The notes under the pieces were generated by a model. That model was not told the origin of the DNA, searched no databases, and saw only the letters and a program-made list of their open reading frames with translations. Source: Azospirillum sp. B21 (GTDB taxonomy: Bacteria; Pseudomonadota; Alphaproteobacteria; Azospirillales; Azospirillaceae). Taken from it: a stretch of DNA of 64,000 nucleotides. Positions 8,253-16,812 of the stretch are shown one piece after another; positions within the stretch are counted from its first letter, which is position 1; the number at the start of each line of letters is the position of its first letter. The stretch lies in the NCBI RefSeq assembly GCF_008364825.1, contig NZ_VTTO01000003.1:1-64000 (forward strand), read 5' to 3'. The translations under genes and the position numbers were made by a program.

Positions 8253-8951
8253 TCAGGCGCGCTCTCCCGTCTCCTTCAGCAGGGATGCGGCGAGGTTGAC
8301 GGCCAGCGACAGGGTCATCAGGACGAGGCCGAGCGCCAGCGCCATCGGCAGGTCGCCCTTGCTGGTCTCCAGCGCGATGGCGGTTGTCATGACGCGGGTC
8401 ACATGCTCGATGTTGCCGCCGACGATCATCACCGCCCCGACCTCCGCCGACGCGCGGCCGAAGCCGGCCAGCACGGTGGTGACGAGGCTCCAGCGCGCTT
8501 CCGACAGCAGGGTCGCAAGCCGCCTGAACGGCCCGGCCCCGGTGACGCGCAGCAGGTCGTCATATTCGACCAGCAGATCCTCCACCGTCTGGCGGGAGAG
8601 GGAGGCGACGATCGGTACGATCATCACCGTCTGGGCGACGATCATCGCGGTCGGGGTGAACAGCAGCCCCAGAACGCCGAAGGGGCCGGAGCGCGACAGC
8701 AGCAGATAGACCACCAGCCCGACCACCACCGGCGGCAGCCCCATCAGCGTGTTCAGCACGATGGCGACGGCACGCCGTCCGGGAAAGATCAGCGCGGCGA
8801 CGGCGGCACCCAGCGGCAGGCCGATCAGCGTGGCGGCGGCGACGGCGGTCAGGCTGACCCGCAGAGACAGCCCGACGATCTGCATCAGCCCGTCGTCAAG
8901 CGTGGCGATCATGGATACGGCCAGCGCCATGGCCTGGGAAAAATCGTGCAT
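8253..8951 (-). CDS. tupB: Tungstate ABC transporter permease
   Basis: 232-residue inner-membrane permease with about five or six hydrophobic segments, for example VSLTAVAAATLIGLPLGAAV near residue 35 and LGLVLMTLSLAVNLAASLL at the end. The EAA-type loop that docks the ATPase is present as EVGAVMIVGGNI, the form seen in TupB/WtpB-like permeases. ATG at 8951. It lies upstream of tupA rather than after it, and no ATP-binding subunit gene (tupC) is in the neighbourhood. It is divergent from fdhD with only 75 bases between starts, which must hold both promoters. Confidence 0.9.
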   Translation of the reverse strand: MHDFSQAMALAVSMIATLDDGLMQIVGLSLRVSLTAVAAATLIGLPLGAAVAALIFPGRRAVAIVLNTLMGLPPVVVGLVVYLLLSRSGPFGVLGLLFTPTAMIVAQTVMIVPIVASLSRQTVEDLLVEYDDLLRVTGAGPFRRLATLLSEARWSLVTTVLAGFGRASAEVGAVMIVGGNIEHVTRVMTTAIALETSKGDLPMALALGLVLMTLSLAVNLAASLLKETGERA

Positions 8952-9026
8952 GGGGTCCAGATCAAAAATGAAATTGCTTGGGCCGGGGACTTGTCCGAAG
9001 ACCGGCGCTCGCCCACACTCGCGCGC

Positions 9027-9920
9027 ATGAGCCCTATCATGAGTCTTAAGACCTTCACCATAGCGCCGGACCCGGCCGATCCCAAGCTGACGGAGCGCGT
9101 CCGCGGCTTGGACCAGGACGGCCGCGAGATCGAAACCGCCGTGACGGTGGAACGGCCGCTGACCCTGTACCTGAACGGGCAGGAGATCGTCACCATGATG
9201 ACGATCGGCGACTATCCCGACTGTCTGGCCGTCGGCTATCTGCTGAACCAGAACATGCTGCGGCGCGACGACCGCATCACCGGCATCGACGTGGACGAGG
9301 AAACCGACACCGTCGTCGTCCGCACCGAGCGCGCGACCGACTATGAAGCCAAGCTGAAGAAGAAGACGCTGACCTCCGGCTGCGCCCAGGGCACCGCCTT
9401 CGGCGACGTGATGGAGACCTTCGAATCCGTCAGCCTGCCGACCGACCTGCGGCTCCGCACCTCGTGGATCTACGCGCTGTCCAAGCAGATCAACCTGCAG
9501 CCCAGCCTGTATCTGGAGGCCGGAGCCATCCACGGCTGCGTGCTGTGCCAGGAGGACCGGCCGCTGGTCTATATGGAGGATGTCGGCCGCCACAATGCGG
9601 TGGACAAGGTCGCCGGCTACATGCATCTGAACGGCATTCCGGCCGGGGACAAGATTTTCTACACCACCGGGCGCCTGACCTCTGAGATGGTCATCAAGAC
9701 GGTGCAGATGGGCATTCCGATCCTGATCTCGCGCTCCGGCTTCACCGCCTGGGGCGTGCAGCTGGCGCGGCAGGCCAACCTGACGCTGGTCGGCCGGGCC
9801 AAGGGCCGGCGCTTCATCGCGCTGGCCGGCACCGACCGGCTGGTCTTCGATACCGATGCCGCCGGGGCCGACGACGAGGACCGCCGGCATGGACGCAAGG
9901 GAAGTCGCGATGACGACTGA
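9027..9920 (+). CDS. fdhD: Formate dehydrogenase accessory sulfurtransferase FdhD
   Basis: 297-residue cytosolic protein that passes sulfur from a cysteine desulfurase to the Mo/W-bisPGD cofactor before insertion into formate dehydrogenase. Seen: [15 protein letters not shown] near residue 45, the catalytic loop TSGCAQG near residue 120 with a single Cys rather than a CxxC pair, and the family signature [15 protein letters not shown] followed by [12 protein letters not shown]. In-frame ATGs at 9027 and 9039 are both possible and neither has a strong ribosome site. It overlaps mobA by 11 bases, so the two are translationally coupled. Confidence 0.95.
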   Translation: MSPIMSLKTFTIAPDPADPKLTERVRGLDQDGREIETAVTVERPLTLYLNGQEIVTMMTIGDYPDCLAVGYLLNQNMLRRDDRITGIDVDEETDTVVVRTERATDYEAKLKKKTLTSGCAQGTAFGDVMETFESVSLPTDLRLRTSWIYALSKQINLQPSLYLEAGAIHGCVLCQEDRPLVYMEDVGRHNAVDKVAGYMHLNGIPAGDKIFYTTGRLTSEMVIKTVQMGIPILISRSGFTAWGVQLARQANLTLVGRAKGRRFIALAGTDRLVFDTDAAGADDEDRRHGRKGSRDDD

Positions 9921-10569
9921 GACACAGCATCGGGATATCGGCCACCGGGATATTGGCGGCGTCCTGCTGGCCGGCGGCCTGTCGCGGCGGATGGGCGGCG
10001 GCGACAAATGCCTGCGCCCGCTGGGCGGCCAGACCATTCTGGAGCGGATCGTCGCCACCGTCCGGCCGCAGGTCGGCCCACTGGTGCTGAACGCCAACGG
10101 CGACCCGGCGCGCTTCGCCCATCTCCACCTGCCGGTCGCGGCCGACGTGGTGGAGGGCTATGCCGGTCCGCTCGCCGGCGTGCTGACCGGCATGGAGTGG
10201 ATGCGCGGCACCGCACCCGGTGTCGCCTGGGTCGCCAGCTTCGCCACCGACGCACCCTTCATCCCGCGCGACCTCGTCACCCGCATGGCCGCGGCGCTGG
10301 AGCAGGAGGGCGCCGACCTCGCCTGCGCCCGTTCCGGCGGGCAGGAGCATCCCGTCTTCGGCCTGTGGCCGATCCGGCTGGCCGGCGATCTGCGCCGGGC
10401 GATGGTGGAGGAGGGCGTCCGCAAGGTCGATGCCTGGACCGCCCGCTACCGGCTGGCCGTCGCCGATTTCGATTTCGAGCCGGCCAATTCTGTGGATCCC
10501 TTCTTCAACACCAACCGGCCGGAGGATCTGGCCGAGGCGGAACGCCTGCTGGCGTCGGGACATGTGTGA
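9910..10569 (+). CDS. mobA: Molybdenum cofactor guanylyltransferase MobA
   Basis: 219-residue nucleotidyltransferase that links GMP to Mo-molybdopterin, giving the bis-guanine-dinucleotide cofactor used by formate dehydrogenase. Seen: GTP-binding [14 protein letters not shown] at about residues 19-32, a FATDAPFIP block near residue 115 that carries the Mg-binding aspartate, and [11 protein letters not shown] near the end. The ATG at 9910 has AAGGGAAG just upstream; the frame is open to 9856 but without ribosome sites. Its stop overlaps the ATG of the DUF3305 gene (ATGA-type junction). Confidence 0.96.
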   Translation: MTTETQHRDIGHRDIGGVLLAGGLSRRMGGGDKCLRPLGGQTILERIVATVRPQVGPLVLNANGDPARFAHLHLPVAADVVEGYAGPLAGVLTGMEWMRGTAPGVAWVASFATDAPFIPRDLVTRMAAALEQEGADLACARSGGQEHPVFGLWPIRLAGDLRRAMVEEGVRKVDAWTARYRLAVADFDFEPANSVDPFFNTNRPEDLAEAERLLASGHV

Positions 10570-11078
10570 TGACGGAACCGCTTGGCACCCAATCGCTGGA
10601 ACGCATCGAGACCATGCCGCTGGGCATCGTGGTGGAGCGGCGCCGCGGCGTCACCGTCTGGGCCGACTGGAGCTGGCGCCCGGTGTCGGTCATTCCCGGC
10701 GCCGGCCCGGTGGAGCCGTCCGGCCGTATCCTGATGGAGGGCGAGGGCTGGAGCCACAGCCATGCCGCCACCCTGACGCTGGAGTTGTTCCGCACGGACA
10801 CCGAAGGCTACCGCTTGAATCTGTCGCAGGACCCGCCGCGCCTGTGGGTGGTGATGCGCCCCGGTCCCGACGGTGAGGAACTGGTGCCCTTCACCGTCAC
10901 CGCGTCGGCCCATGAAGGGGAGGGTTATCAGGTCGGCAGCGATGTGGTGGAAACTTTGCCGATGCCTGCGGAAGTGATCGCGCTGGTCCGCGATTTCGTC
11001 GAGCAGCACCATGTCGACGTTCCCTTCCACAAGCGCGAACGCAAGCGCCACTTCGAGAAGGATGAGCGGCAGCGATGA
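10569..11078 (+). CDS. DUF3305 domain protein
   Basis: 169-residue soluble protein of unknown function. It starts with a motif MPLGIVVERRRGVTVWADWSW and holds a VVMRPGPDGEELVPF stretch, the known features of DUF3305. This family occurs almost only between fdhD/mobA-type genes and FDH structural genes in alpha- and betaproteobacteria, so a role in FDH assembly is likely but unproven. Overlaps mobA and the DUF3306 gene by one and four bases, which implies translational coupling in a single operon. Confidence 0.85.
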   Translation: MTEPLGTQSLERIETMPLGIVVERRRGVTVWADWSWRPVSVIPGAGPVEPSGRILMEGEGWSHSHAATLTLELFRTDTEGYRLNLSQDPPRLWVVMRPGPDGEELVPFTVTASAHEGEGYQVGSDVVETLPMPAEVIALVRDFVEQHHVDVPFHKRERKRHFEKDERQR

Positions 11079-11644
11079 GCGGCGAAGCCTTCCTGTCGCG
11101 CTGGTCGCGCCTGAAACGCACCGCCGTCAAGCCGGAGCCGGAAGCCGTCGACGTCGCGCCGCCGGTCGAGGCGACGGCACTTCCGGTCGCGCTCGACGAC
11201 GAGGTGCCGGCCGACGCTGCGCTGCCGGACTCCCCTCAGAACGCCGATGTCGAAGCCGACGATCCGTTGAAGGATCTGCCGCCGGTCGAGGAACTGACCG
11301 GCGAGTCCGACTTCACCCCGTTTCTGCGCGCCGAGGTGCCGGAAGACCTGCACCGACAGGCCCTGCGCAAGCTGTGGACCTCCGACCCGATCTACGCCAA
11401 CGACGACGGGCTGAAGGACTACGCCGACGATTACGCCAGCCTGTTCACCGGCAACGTCCCGGTGAAGACTCTCTACCGCGTCGGCGAGGGCTTTCTGAAC
11501 ATGCTGGACGAAGCGGCGGATGGGGCGGAGGCTGTACCTGTCTCAAATGCCGATGCCGATATTGCTGAAACCGACATTGTCATGACGGCCGACACCCCCT
11601 CTCCCCAACCGCCGATCCCCTCTCCCCCCCGGGGAGAGGGTTAG
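11075..11644 (+). CDS. DUF3306 domain protein with repeat-derived C-terminus
   Basis: 189-residue soluble acidic protein starting MSGEAFLSRWSRLKR, the usual start of DUF3306, followed by an Ala/Pro/Val-rich linker and a conserved core (LRKLWTSDPIYANDDGLKDY near residue 105). Function unknown; partner of DUF3305 in FDH operons. The last 20 or so residues (Pro- and Ser-rich, ending PPRGEG) are encoded by the left arm of palindromic repeat copy B, so the original stop has apparently been replaced by repeat insertion. The ATG overlaps the DUF3305 stop. Confidence 0.85.
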   Translation: MSGEAFLSRWSRLKRTAVKPEPEAVDVAPPVEATALPVALDDEVPADAALPDSPQNADVEADDPLKDLPPVEELTGESDFTPFLRAEVPEDLHRQALRKLWTSDPIYANDDGLKDYADDYASLFTGNVPVKTLYRVGEGFLNMLDEAADGAEAVPVSNADADIAETDIVMTADTPSPQPPIPSPPRGEG

Positions 11645-11757
11645 GGTGAGGGGGGCGCGTTGCGGAACCTCATCATTCCGCGCGCAGTCCCCATCGTCCC
11701 AACATCCTCCTCATGCATCCCCCTCACCCCGACCCTCTCCCCGGGGGGGAAGAGGGG
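11617..11757. repeat. C-run/G-run palindromic repeat, copy B
   Basis: Variant with arms GGGTTAGGGTGAGGGGG (11638-11654) and CCCCCTCACCCCGACCC (11719-11735), each flanked by its own small hairpin (CCCCTCTCC.../GGGGAGAGGG). Its left part is coding for the end of the DUF3306 protein; the rest is intergenic. Confidence 0.85.
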
Positions 11758-11831
11758 GGACGCCGCTGCACACTCCACTGCCCCCTCGCAATTCTCCTCC
11801 CAAACTGCGACGGATCGTCACGCCAGTTTAG

Positions 11832-11854
11832 ACGCCCTCAAAACTCAAGGGCGT
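11832..11854 (+). terminator. Possible terminator of the fdhD-mobA-DUF3305-DUF3306 operon
   Basis: Stem ACGCCCT / AGGGCGT with a 9-base loop, followed by TCTGTT. Short T-run, so only moderate support. Confidence 0.4.
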
Positions 11855-11879
11855 TCTGTTAGCGCGAGCATAGCGCAGC

Positions 11880-11897
11880 GACAAAGATTCATTTGTC
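11880..11897. promoter_or_regulatory. Perfect inverted repeat GACAAA-N6-TTTGTC upstream of FDH operon
   Basis: Perfect 6-base dyad with a 6-base spacer; a third GACAAA half site lies at 11923-11928 inside the putative -35 region. It could be an operator for the FDH structural operon. Regulator unknown. Confidence 0.4.
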
Positions 11898-11920
11898 ACC
11901 CCTTCCGGACGTGTCCTTAG

Positions 11921-11950
11921 TTGACAAACGGATAGGTTCAGTCCTTCTAT
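11921..11950 (+). promoter_or_regulatory. Putative promoter of the FDH structural operon
   Basis: TTGACA (11921-11926), 18 bases, TTCTAT (11945-11950). A TATTAT box 3 bases further on is an alternative -10 with poor spacing. It lies 150 bases before the TorD-like gene. Confidence 0.4.
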
Positions 11951-12099
11951 TATCGGCCTGCGCAATGCTAAGCCACTGTAAGGCAACGGCTTTTCGCAGG
12001 TGCATCAAAAGGGGTTGTGGACGGGGCCAACGGACGGCGCGCGGTGTGACCGCGGACGCCGGCATCCCCGTCTGTGTGTCCGGGAGGAGTTTGCGGCAC

Positions 12100-12726
12100 G
12101 TGTCCAAGGCCGTCGATCACACCGTTCCCCCCGCGGTCGCGGAGGAGGAACTGCTGCGTGCGCAGGTCTACGGCCTGCTGGCGCGCCTGCTGTCGCGCGC
12201 GCCCGACGCGGATTTCCTGGCCGCGCTTGCCGGCATGGCGGGGGAGGGCGGCGAGTTCGGCGCGGCGCTGAACCAGTTGGCGGAGGCGGCGCGAGGCTGC
12301 GACCCCGCCGCGGTGGTGGAGGAGTTCACCACCCTCTTCATCGGTGTCGGCGGCAGCGAGCGCACCCCTTACGGCTCCTATTATCTGACCGGATTCCTGA
12401 ACGAGAAGCCGTTGGCGGAACTGCGCGTCGACATGGCGCGGCTCGGCATCGCCCGCGCCGACGGCGTGAGGGAGCCGGAGGATCACATCGCGGCGCTGTG
12501 CGAGATGATGGCCGGCCTGATCGGCGGCGAGTTCGCGCCGGAGGACGGCGGGATCGTCGATCTCGAGGCGCAGCGGGCATTCTTCGACCGCCATGTCGGC
12601 TCCTGGGCCGGGCGGTTCTTTGCGGATTTGGAGACCTCGCCGTCGGCCCGCTTCTACCGGGCGGTTGGTGCGGTCGGACGAAGTTTTCTGGCGGTCGAGG
12701 CGCGCGCCTTCGACCTTGCGGCGTAA
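12100..12726 (+). CDS. TorD/DmsD-like molecular chaperone of formate dehydrogenase
   Basis: 208-residue all-helical cytosolic chaperone of the TorD family, which binds the Tat signal or apo-form of molybdoenzymes until cofactor is loaded. Seen: EELLRAQVYGLLARLL at the start, the family block EFTTLFIGVGGSERTPYGSYYLTGF with the Y-x-S-x-Y core, and EPEDHIAALCEMMAGLI, the conserved E-P-x-D-H motif. A GTG start at 12100 with GGGAGGAG upstream gives the typical length; the open frame begins at 11893 but its upstream part is not family-like. It leads the operon that encodes the FDH subunits. Confidence 0.88.
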   Translation: MSKAVDHTVPPAVAEEELLRAQVYGLLARLLSRAPDADFLAALAGMAGEGGEFGAALNQLAEAARGCDPAAVVEEFTTLFIGVGGSERTPYGSYYLTGFLNEKPLAELRVDMARLGIARADGVREPEDHIAALCEMMAGLIGGEFAPEDGGIVDLEAQRAFFDRHVGSWAGRFFADLETSPSARFYRAVGAVGRSFLAVEARAFDLAA

Positions 12727-12743
12727 AGGTGAGGAGCGAAGCC

Positions 12744-12980
12744 ATGACGCGGAACGCGGTCAAAGCCAAAGAAGAAGCTGCCAAGCAGAATACGGACAAA
12801 TCGCTCGCCCGGCGCGACCTGTTTCGCGTCGCCGGCCTGGGCGTCGGTGCGCTGGGCGCCGTCGCCGCCGGGGTGACCGCCACCGGCGGGACCGCGGAGG
12901 CCGCCCCGGCGGAGACCGTCTCCACCGGCTACCGCGAGACCGATCACGTTCGGCGTGTCTACGAACTGAGCCGCTTCTAA
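12744..12980 (+). CDS. Small Tat-signal protein of the FDH region (TIGR02811-like)
   Basis: 78-residue protein with a twin-arginine segment ARRDLFRVAGLGVGALGA at about residues 26-43, a hydrophobic stretch, then TVSTGYRETDHVRRVYELSRF at the C-terminus. This is the pattern of the small 'formate dehydrogenase region TAT target' family found directly before FDH alpha genes. It has no obvious catalytic or metal-binding residues; role unknown, perhaps assembly or anchoring. RBS GGTGAGGAG precedes the ATG. It ends 13 bases before the FDH catalytic subunit gene. Confidence 0.85.
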   Translation: MTRNAVKAKEEAAKQNTDKSLARRDLFRVAGLGVGALGAVAAGVTATGGTAEAAPAETVSTGYRETDHVRRVYELSRF

Positions 12981-12993
12981 GAGGAACGCCCCG

Positions 12994-15894
12994 ATGCTCA
13001 TCAAGAAAAGCTCGGCCACCTCGGGCGGCCGTCACCTTGCCCGCAGCCTGACGCAGACGCTGGCGACCGCCACCGGCGTCACTGTCGACCGCCGCGCCTT
13101 CCTGCGCACCTCCGGCATCGCCGCCGGCGGTGCCGCGCTCGCCTCCGCGATGCCGTTCGGCATGGTGAAGAAGGCCGATGCCGCCACCGCGGCCGCCGTA
13201 GCCGGCGCGCCGGTCAAGCAGGTCAAGTCGATCTGCACCCACTGCTCCGTCGGTTGCACCGTGGTGGCCGAGGTGCAGAACGGCGTCTGGATCGGGCAGG
13301 AGCCCGGCTTCGACAGCCCGATCAACCTGGGCTCGCACTGCGCCAAGGGCGCGTCCGTGCGCGAGCACGCCCACGGCGACCGCCGCCTGCGCTATCCGAT
13401 GAAGATGGTCGACGGCAAGTGGACCCGGATCAGCTGGGACCAGGCGATCGAAGAGGTCGGCTCCAAGCTGCTGTCGATCCGCGAGCAGTCCGGCCCGGAT
13501 TCGGTGTTCTGGCTGGGCTCCGCCAAGCACAGCAACGAGCAGGCCTATCTGTTCCGCAAGTTCGCGGCCTTCTGGGGCACCAACAACGTCGACCATCAGG
13601 CGCGCATCTGCCACTCCACCACCGTGGCCGGCGTGGCGAACGTCTGGGGCTACGGCGCCATGACGAACAGCTACAACGACATCCAGAAGTCGCGCGCGCT
13701 GTTCTTCATCGGCTCCAACGCCGCCGAGGCGCACCCCGTCGCCATGATGCATGTGCTGAAGGCGAAGGAGCAGAACAACGCGCCCCTGATCGTCGCCGAT
13801 CCGCGCTTCACCCGCACCGCCGCCAAGGCCGACGAGTATATCCGCTTCCGTCCCGGCACCGACGTGGCGCTGGTCTGGGGCATCCTCTGGCACGTTCTGC
13901 AGAACGGCTGGGAGGACAAGGACTACATCGCCAAGCGCGTCTACGGCTTCGACGACATCCGTGCCGAAGTCGCCAAGTGGACACCGGAAGAGGTCGAGCG
14001 CGTCACCGGCGTTCCGGGCTCGCAGCTGAAGCGCGTCGCCCGCACGCTGGCTTCCAACCGTCCGGGCACGCTGGTCTGGTGCATGGGCGGCACCCAGCAC
14101 CACATCGGCAACAACAACACCCGCGCCTATTGCGTGCTGCAGCTGGCGCTGGGCAATGTCGGCGTGGCCGGCGGCGGCACCAACATCTTCCGCGGCCACG
14201 ACAACGTGCAGGGTGCGACCGACTTCGGCGTCACCTCCGACAGCCTGCCCGGCTATTACGGTCTGGCCGAGGGCGCGTGGCGCCACTGGGCGCGCGTATG
14301 GGACGTGCCGTACGACGAGGTGCTGGCCCGCTTCAAGGACAAGAAGCTGATGGAGGCCACCGGCATCCCGGTGTCCCGTTGGTTCGACGGCGTCCTGGAA
14401 GCCAAGGAGAACCTGGACCAGCCGAACCCGGTCAAGGGCATGGTCTTCTGGGGCCACGCGCCGAACAGCCAGGTCCGTCTGCCCGACATGAAGAAGGCGA
14501 TGGAGAAGCTGGAGCTGCTGGTCGTCGTCGATCCGTTCCCGACGATGACCGCCGTGCTGCCGGACCGCAAGGACAACTTCTACCTGCTGCCGGCCGCCAC
14601 CCAGTTCGAGACGGTCGGGTCGCGCACCGCGTCCAACCGCTCCGTCCAGTGGTCCGACAAGATCATGGAGCCGCTCTTCGAATCGAAGGTCGACCATGAG
14701 ATCATGTACCTGTTCGCGAAGAAGTTCGGCTTTGCCGGGCCGCTGTTCAAGAACATCAAGGTCGAGGGCAATGTCCCGGTGATCGAGGACATCACCCGCG
14801 AGTGGAACCGCGGCATGTGGTCCGTCGGCTACACCGGCCAGTCGCCGGAGCGTCTGAAGCTGCACATGCAGCATCAGGCCACCTTCGACAAGACGACCCT
14901 GCGCGCCGTCGGCGGTCCGTGCGACGGCGATTATTTCGGCCTGCCGTGGCCCTGCTGGGGCACGCCGGAGATGAAGCATCCCGGATCGGCCAACCTGTAC
15001 GACACCTCGCTGCCGGTGGCCGAGGGCGGCGGCGCCTTCCGCGCCCGCTTCGGCGTCGAACGCAACGGCGTGACGCTGCTGGCCGAGGGCTCCTATCCGG
15101 AAGGGTCGGAGATCAAGGACGGCTATCCGGAAGTCACCATGGCGATGCTCCAGAAGCTGGGCTTCGACAAGGACCTGACGGAACAGGAACTGGCGGTCAT
15201 CCAGAAGATCGGCGGCGACAAGATCGGCGCCGTGTCCTGGACCACCGACCTGTCCGGCGGCATCCAGCGCGTGGCGATCAAGCACGGCCTGAACCCGCCG
15301 GGCAACGCCAAGGCCCGCTGCGTCGCCTGGAACTTCCCGGACCCGGTTCCGATCCACCGCGAGCCGCTCTACACCCCGCGCCGCGATCTGGTCGCCAGCT
15401 ACCCGACCTATGCGGACACCAAGTCCTGGCGCGTGCCGACCCTGTACAAGTCCATCCAAGACCGCGACGTGTCGAAGGAGTATCCGATCATCCTCACCTC
15501 CGGCCGTCTGGTCGAGTATGAGGGCGGCGGCGACGAGACGCGCTCCAACCCCTGGCTGGCCGAACTGCAGCAGGACATGTTCGTCGAGATCAACCCGTTC
15601 GACGCCAACAACGCCGGCATCAAGAACGGCCAGATGGTGTGGGTGGAAGGCCCGGAGAAGGGCAAGGTGAAGGTCAAGGCCATGGTCACCGAACGTGTCG
15701 GCCGCGGCGTCGCCTTCATGCCCTTCCACTTCGGCGGCGTGTACCAGGGGCAGGATCTGCGCTCCAAGTACCCGGCCGGGGCCGACCCGATCGTCCTGGG
15801 CGAGGCCGCCAACACGGCGACCACCTACGGCTACGATTCGGTGACCCAGATGCAGGAAACCAAGACCACCCTTTGCCGCATCCAGGCGGCCTGA
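12994..15894 (+). CDS. Formate dehydrogenase, catalytic (alpha) subunit, cysteine type
   Basis: 966-residue periplasmic molybdo- or tungstoenzyme oxidising formate to CO2, exported folded through Tat. Seen: DRRAFLR at residues 32-38 (twin-arginine), the 4Fe-4S ligands C81, C84, C88 and C116, and the metal ligand C206 followed by H207 (ARICHSTTVAG) where FdnG has selenocysteine. No in-frame TGA is present, so no Sec insertion is needed. The C-terminal MopB-type domain is complete (LTSGRLVEYEGGG near residue 830). Continues directly into the iron-sulfur subunit gene. The nearby tungstate transporter leaves open whether the metal is Mo or W. Confidence 0.96.
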   Translation: MLIKKSSATSGGRHLARSLTQTLATATGVTVDRRAFLRTSGIAAGGAALASAMPFGMVKKADAATAAAVAGAPVKQVKSICTHCSVGCTVVAEVQNGVWIGQEPGFDSPINLGSHCAKGASVREHAHGDRRLRYPMKMVDGKWTRISWDQAIEEVGSKLLSIREQSGPDSVFWLGSAKHSNEQAYLFRKFAAFWGTNNVDHQARICHSTTVAGVANVWGYGAMTNSYNDIQKSRALFFIGSNAAEAHPVAMMHVLKAKEQNNAPLIVADPRFTRTAAKADEYIRFRPGTDVALVWGILWHVLQNGWEDKDYIAKRVYGFDDIRAEVAKWTPEEVERVTGVPGSQLKRVARTLASNRPGTLVWCMGGTQHHIGNNNTRAYCVLQLALGNVGVAGGGTNIFRGHDNVQGATDFGVTSDSLPGYYGLAEGAWRHWARVWDVPYDEVLARFKDKKLMEATGIPVSRWFDGVLEAKENLDQPNPVKGMVFWGHAPNSQVRLPDMKKAMEKLELLVVVDPFPTMTAVLPDRKDNFYLLPAATQFETVGSRTASNRSVQWSDKIMEPLFESKVDHEIMYLFAKKFGFAGPLFKNIKVEGNVPVIEDITREWNRGMWSVGYTGQSPERLKLHMQHQATFDKTTLRAVGGPCDGDYFGLPWPCWGTPEMKHPGSANLYDTSLPVAEGGGAFRARFGVERNGVTLLAEGSYPEGSEIKDGYPEVTMAMLQKLGFDKDLTEQELAVIQKIGGDKIGAVSWTTDLSGGIQRVAIKHGLNPPGNAKARCVAWNFPDPVPIHREPLYTPRRDLVASYPTYADTKSWRVPTLYKSIQDRDVSKEYPIILTSGRLVEYEGGGDETRSNPWLAELQQDMFVEINPFDANNAGIKNGQMVWVEGPEKGKVKVKAMVTERVGRGVAFMPFHFGGVYQGQDLRSKYPAGADPIVLGEAANTATTYGYDSVTQMQETKTTLCRIQAA

Positions 15895-15912
15895 CGCGCG
15901 GGAGTTTGAACC

Positions 15913-16590
15913 ATGGCCCGGATGAAATTCCTGTGCGACGCCGAGCGCTGCATCGAGTGCAACGCCTGCGTCACCGCCTGCAAGAACGAGAACGAAGTTC
16001 CCTGGGGCATCAACCGCCGCCGCGTCGTGACCATCAACGACGGCAAGCCGGGGGAGCGGACGATCTCGGTCGCCTGCATGCATTGCTCCGACGCGCCCTG
16101 CATGGCGGTCTGCCCGGTCGACTGCTTCTACCAGACCGCCGAAGGCGTGGTCCTGCACAACAAGGATCTGTGCATCGGCTGCGGCTATTGCTTCTACGCC
16201 TGCCCGTTCGGCGCGCCGCAGTACCCGCAGGCCGGCAACTTCGGCACCCGCGGCAAGATGGACAAGTGCACCTTCTGCTCGGGCGGTCCGGAGGCCGACA
16301 ATTCGGAAGCCGAGTTCAAGAAGTACGGCCGCAACCGTCTGGCCGAAGGCAAGCTGCCGCTCTGCGCCGAGATGTGCTCGACCAAGGCGCTGCTGGCCGG
16401 TGACGCCGACAAGGTGTCGGACATCTACCGCGAGCGCGTGACCGCCCGCGGCTTCGGCTCCGGCGCCTGGGGCTGGGGCACCGCTTATCAGACCAAGTCG
16501 GGTCAGGAGCGCGGCCAGCCCGGCGGCTCGCTGTTCCAGGGCACCGGCGGTGCGGCCGGCGGGGCTCCTGTGCAGAAGCAGGGGCTGTGA
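15913..16590 (+). CDS. Formate dehydrogenase, iron-sulfur (beta) subunit
   Basis: 225-residue electron-transfer subunit with four ferredoxin-like clusters: CIECNACVTACKNEN at the N-terminus, CMHCSDAPCMAVCPVDC, CIGCGYCFYACPFGAP, and a split set including CTFC and CAEMC. It resembles the FDH3-type beta subunit and lacks the C-terminal membrane helix seen in E. coli FdnH, ending instead with a Gly/Gln-rich tail. Electrons from the catalytic subunit pass through it to the cytochrome b subunit encoded two genes downstream. Stop overlaps a possible GTG start of the next small gene. Confidence 0.95.
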   Translation: MARMKFLCDAERCIECNACVTACKNENEVPWGINRRRVVTINDGKPGERTISVACMHCSDAPCMAVCPVDCFYQTAEGVVLHNKDLCIGCGYCFYACPFGAPQYPQAGNFGTRGKMDKCTFCSGGPEADNSEAEFKKYGRNRLAEGKLPLCAEMCSTKALLAGDADKVSDIYRERVTARGFGSGAWGWGTAYQTKSGQERGQPGGSLFQGTGGAAGGAPVQKQGL

Positions 16591-16592
16591 CG

Positions 16593-16787
16593 GTGACGAT
16601 GGTGGGGACGCGCACTGTCCTGCTGGCGTTCGGCGCCGCGCTTTTGCTGGCCGGGTGCCAGGAGGACGCGACGCCGCGCCCGATCCATCTGGACAAGGGC
16701 GTCTACCGGGGCGCGGCCGACATGCCGCGCACCGCCGACGAGGTGCGCGCGCTGCAACAGCGCGCCGCCTATCAGGGTGTGCGATAG
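16593..16787 (+). CDS. Small predicted lipoprotein in the FDH operon
   Basis: About 64 residues. A short signal segment ends in LLLAGC, a standard lipobox, with the acylated Cys at about residue 22, followed by a polar tail (DATPRPIHLDKGVYRG and VRALQQRAAYQG). No family recognised. Three in-frame starts are possible: GTG 16587 (overlaps the beta-subunit stop), GTG 16593 (8 bases after AGGGG, chosen) and ATG 16599. Its place between beta and gamma subunit genes suggests a part in membrane attachment or assembly of the complex, which is inference. Confidence 0.7.
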   Translation: MTMVGTRTVLLAFGAALLLAGCQEDATPRPIHLDKGVYRGAADMPRTADEVRALQQRAAYQGVR

Positions 16788-16812
16788 GGAGCGTCCGATG
16801 GAAGGTCATCGC

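Noticed and set aside
12994-15894. Selenocysteine in the formate dehydrogenase
   Set aside because: The codon at the metal-ligand position encodes Cys and there is no in-frame TGA.
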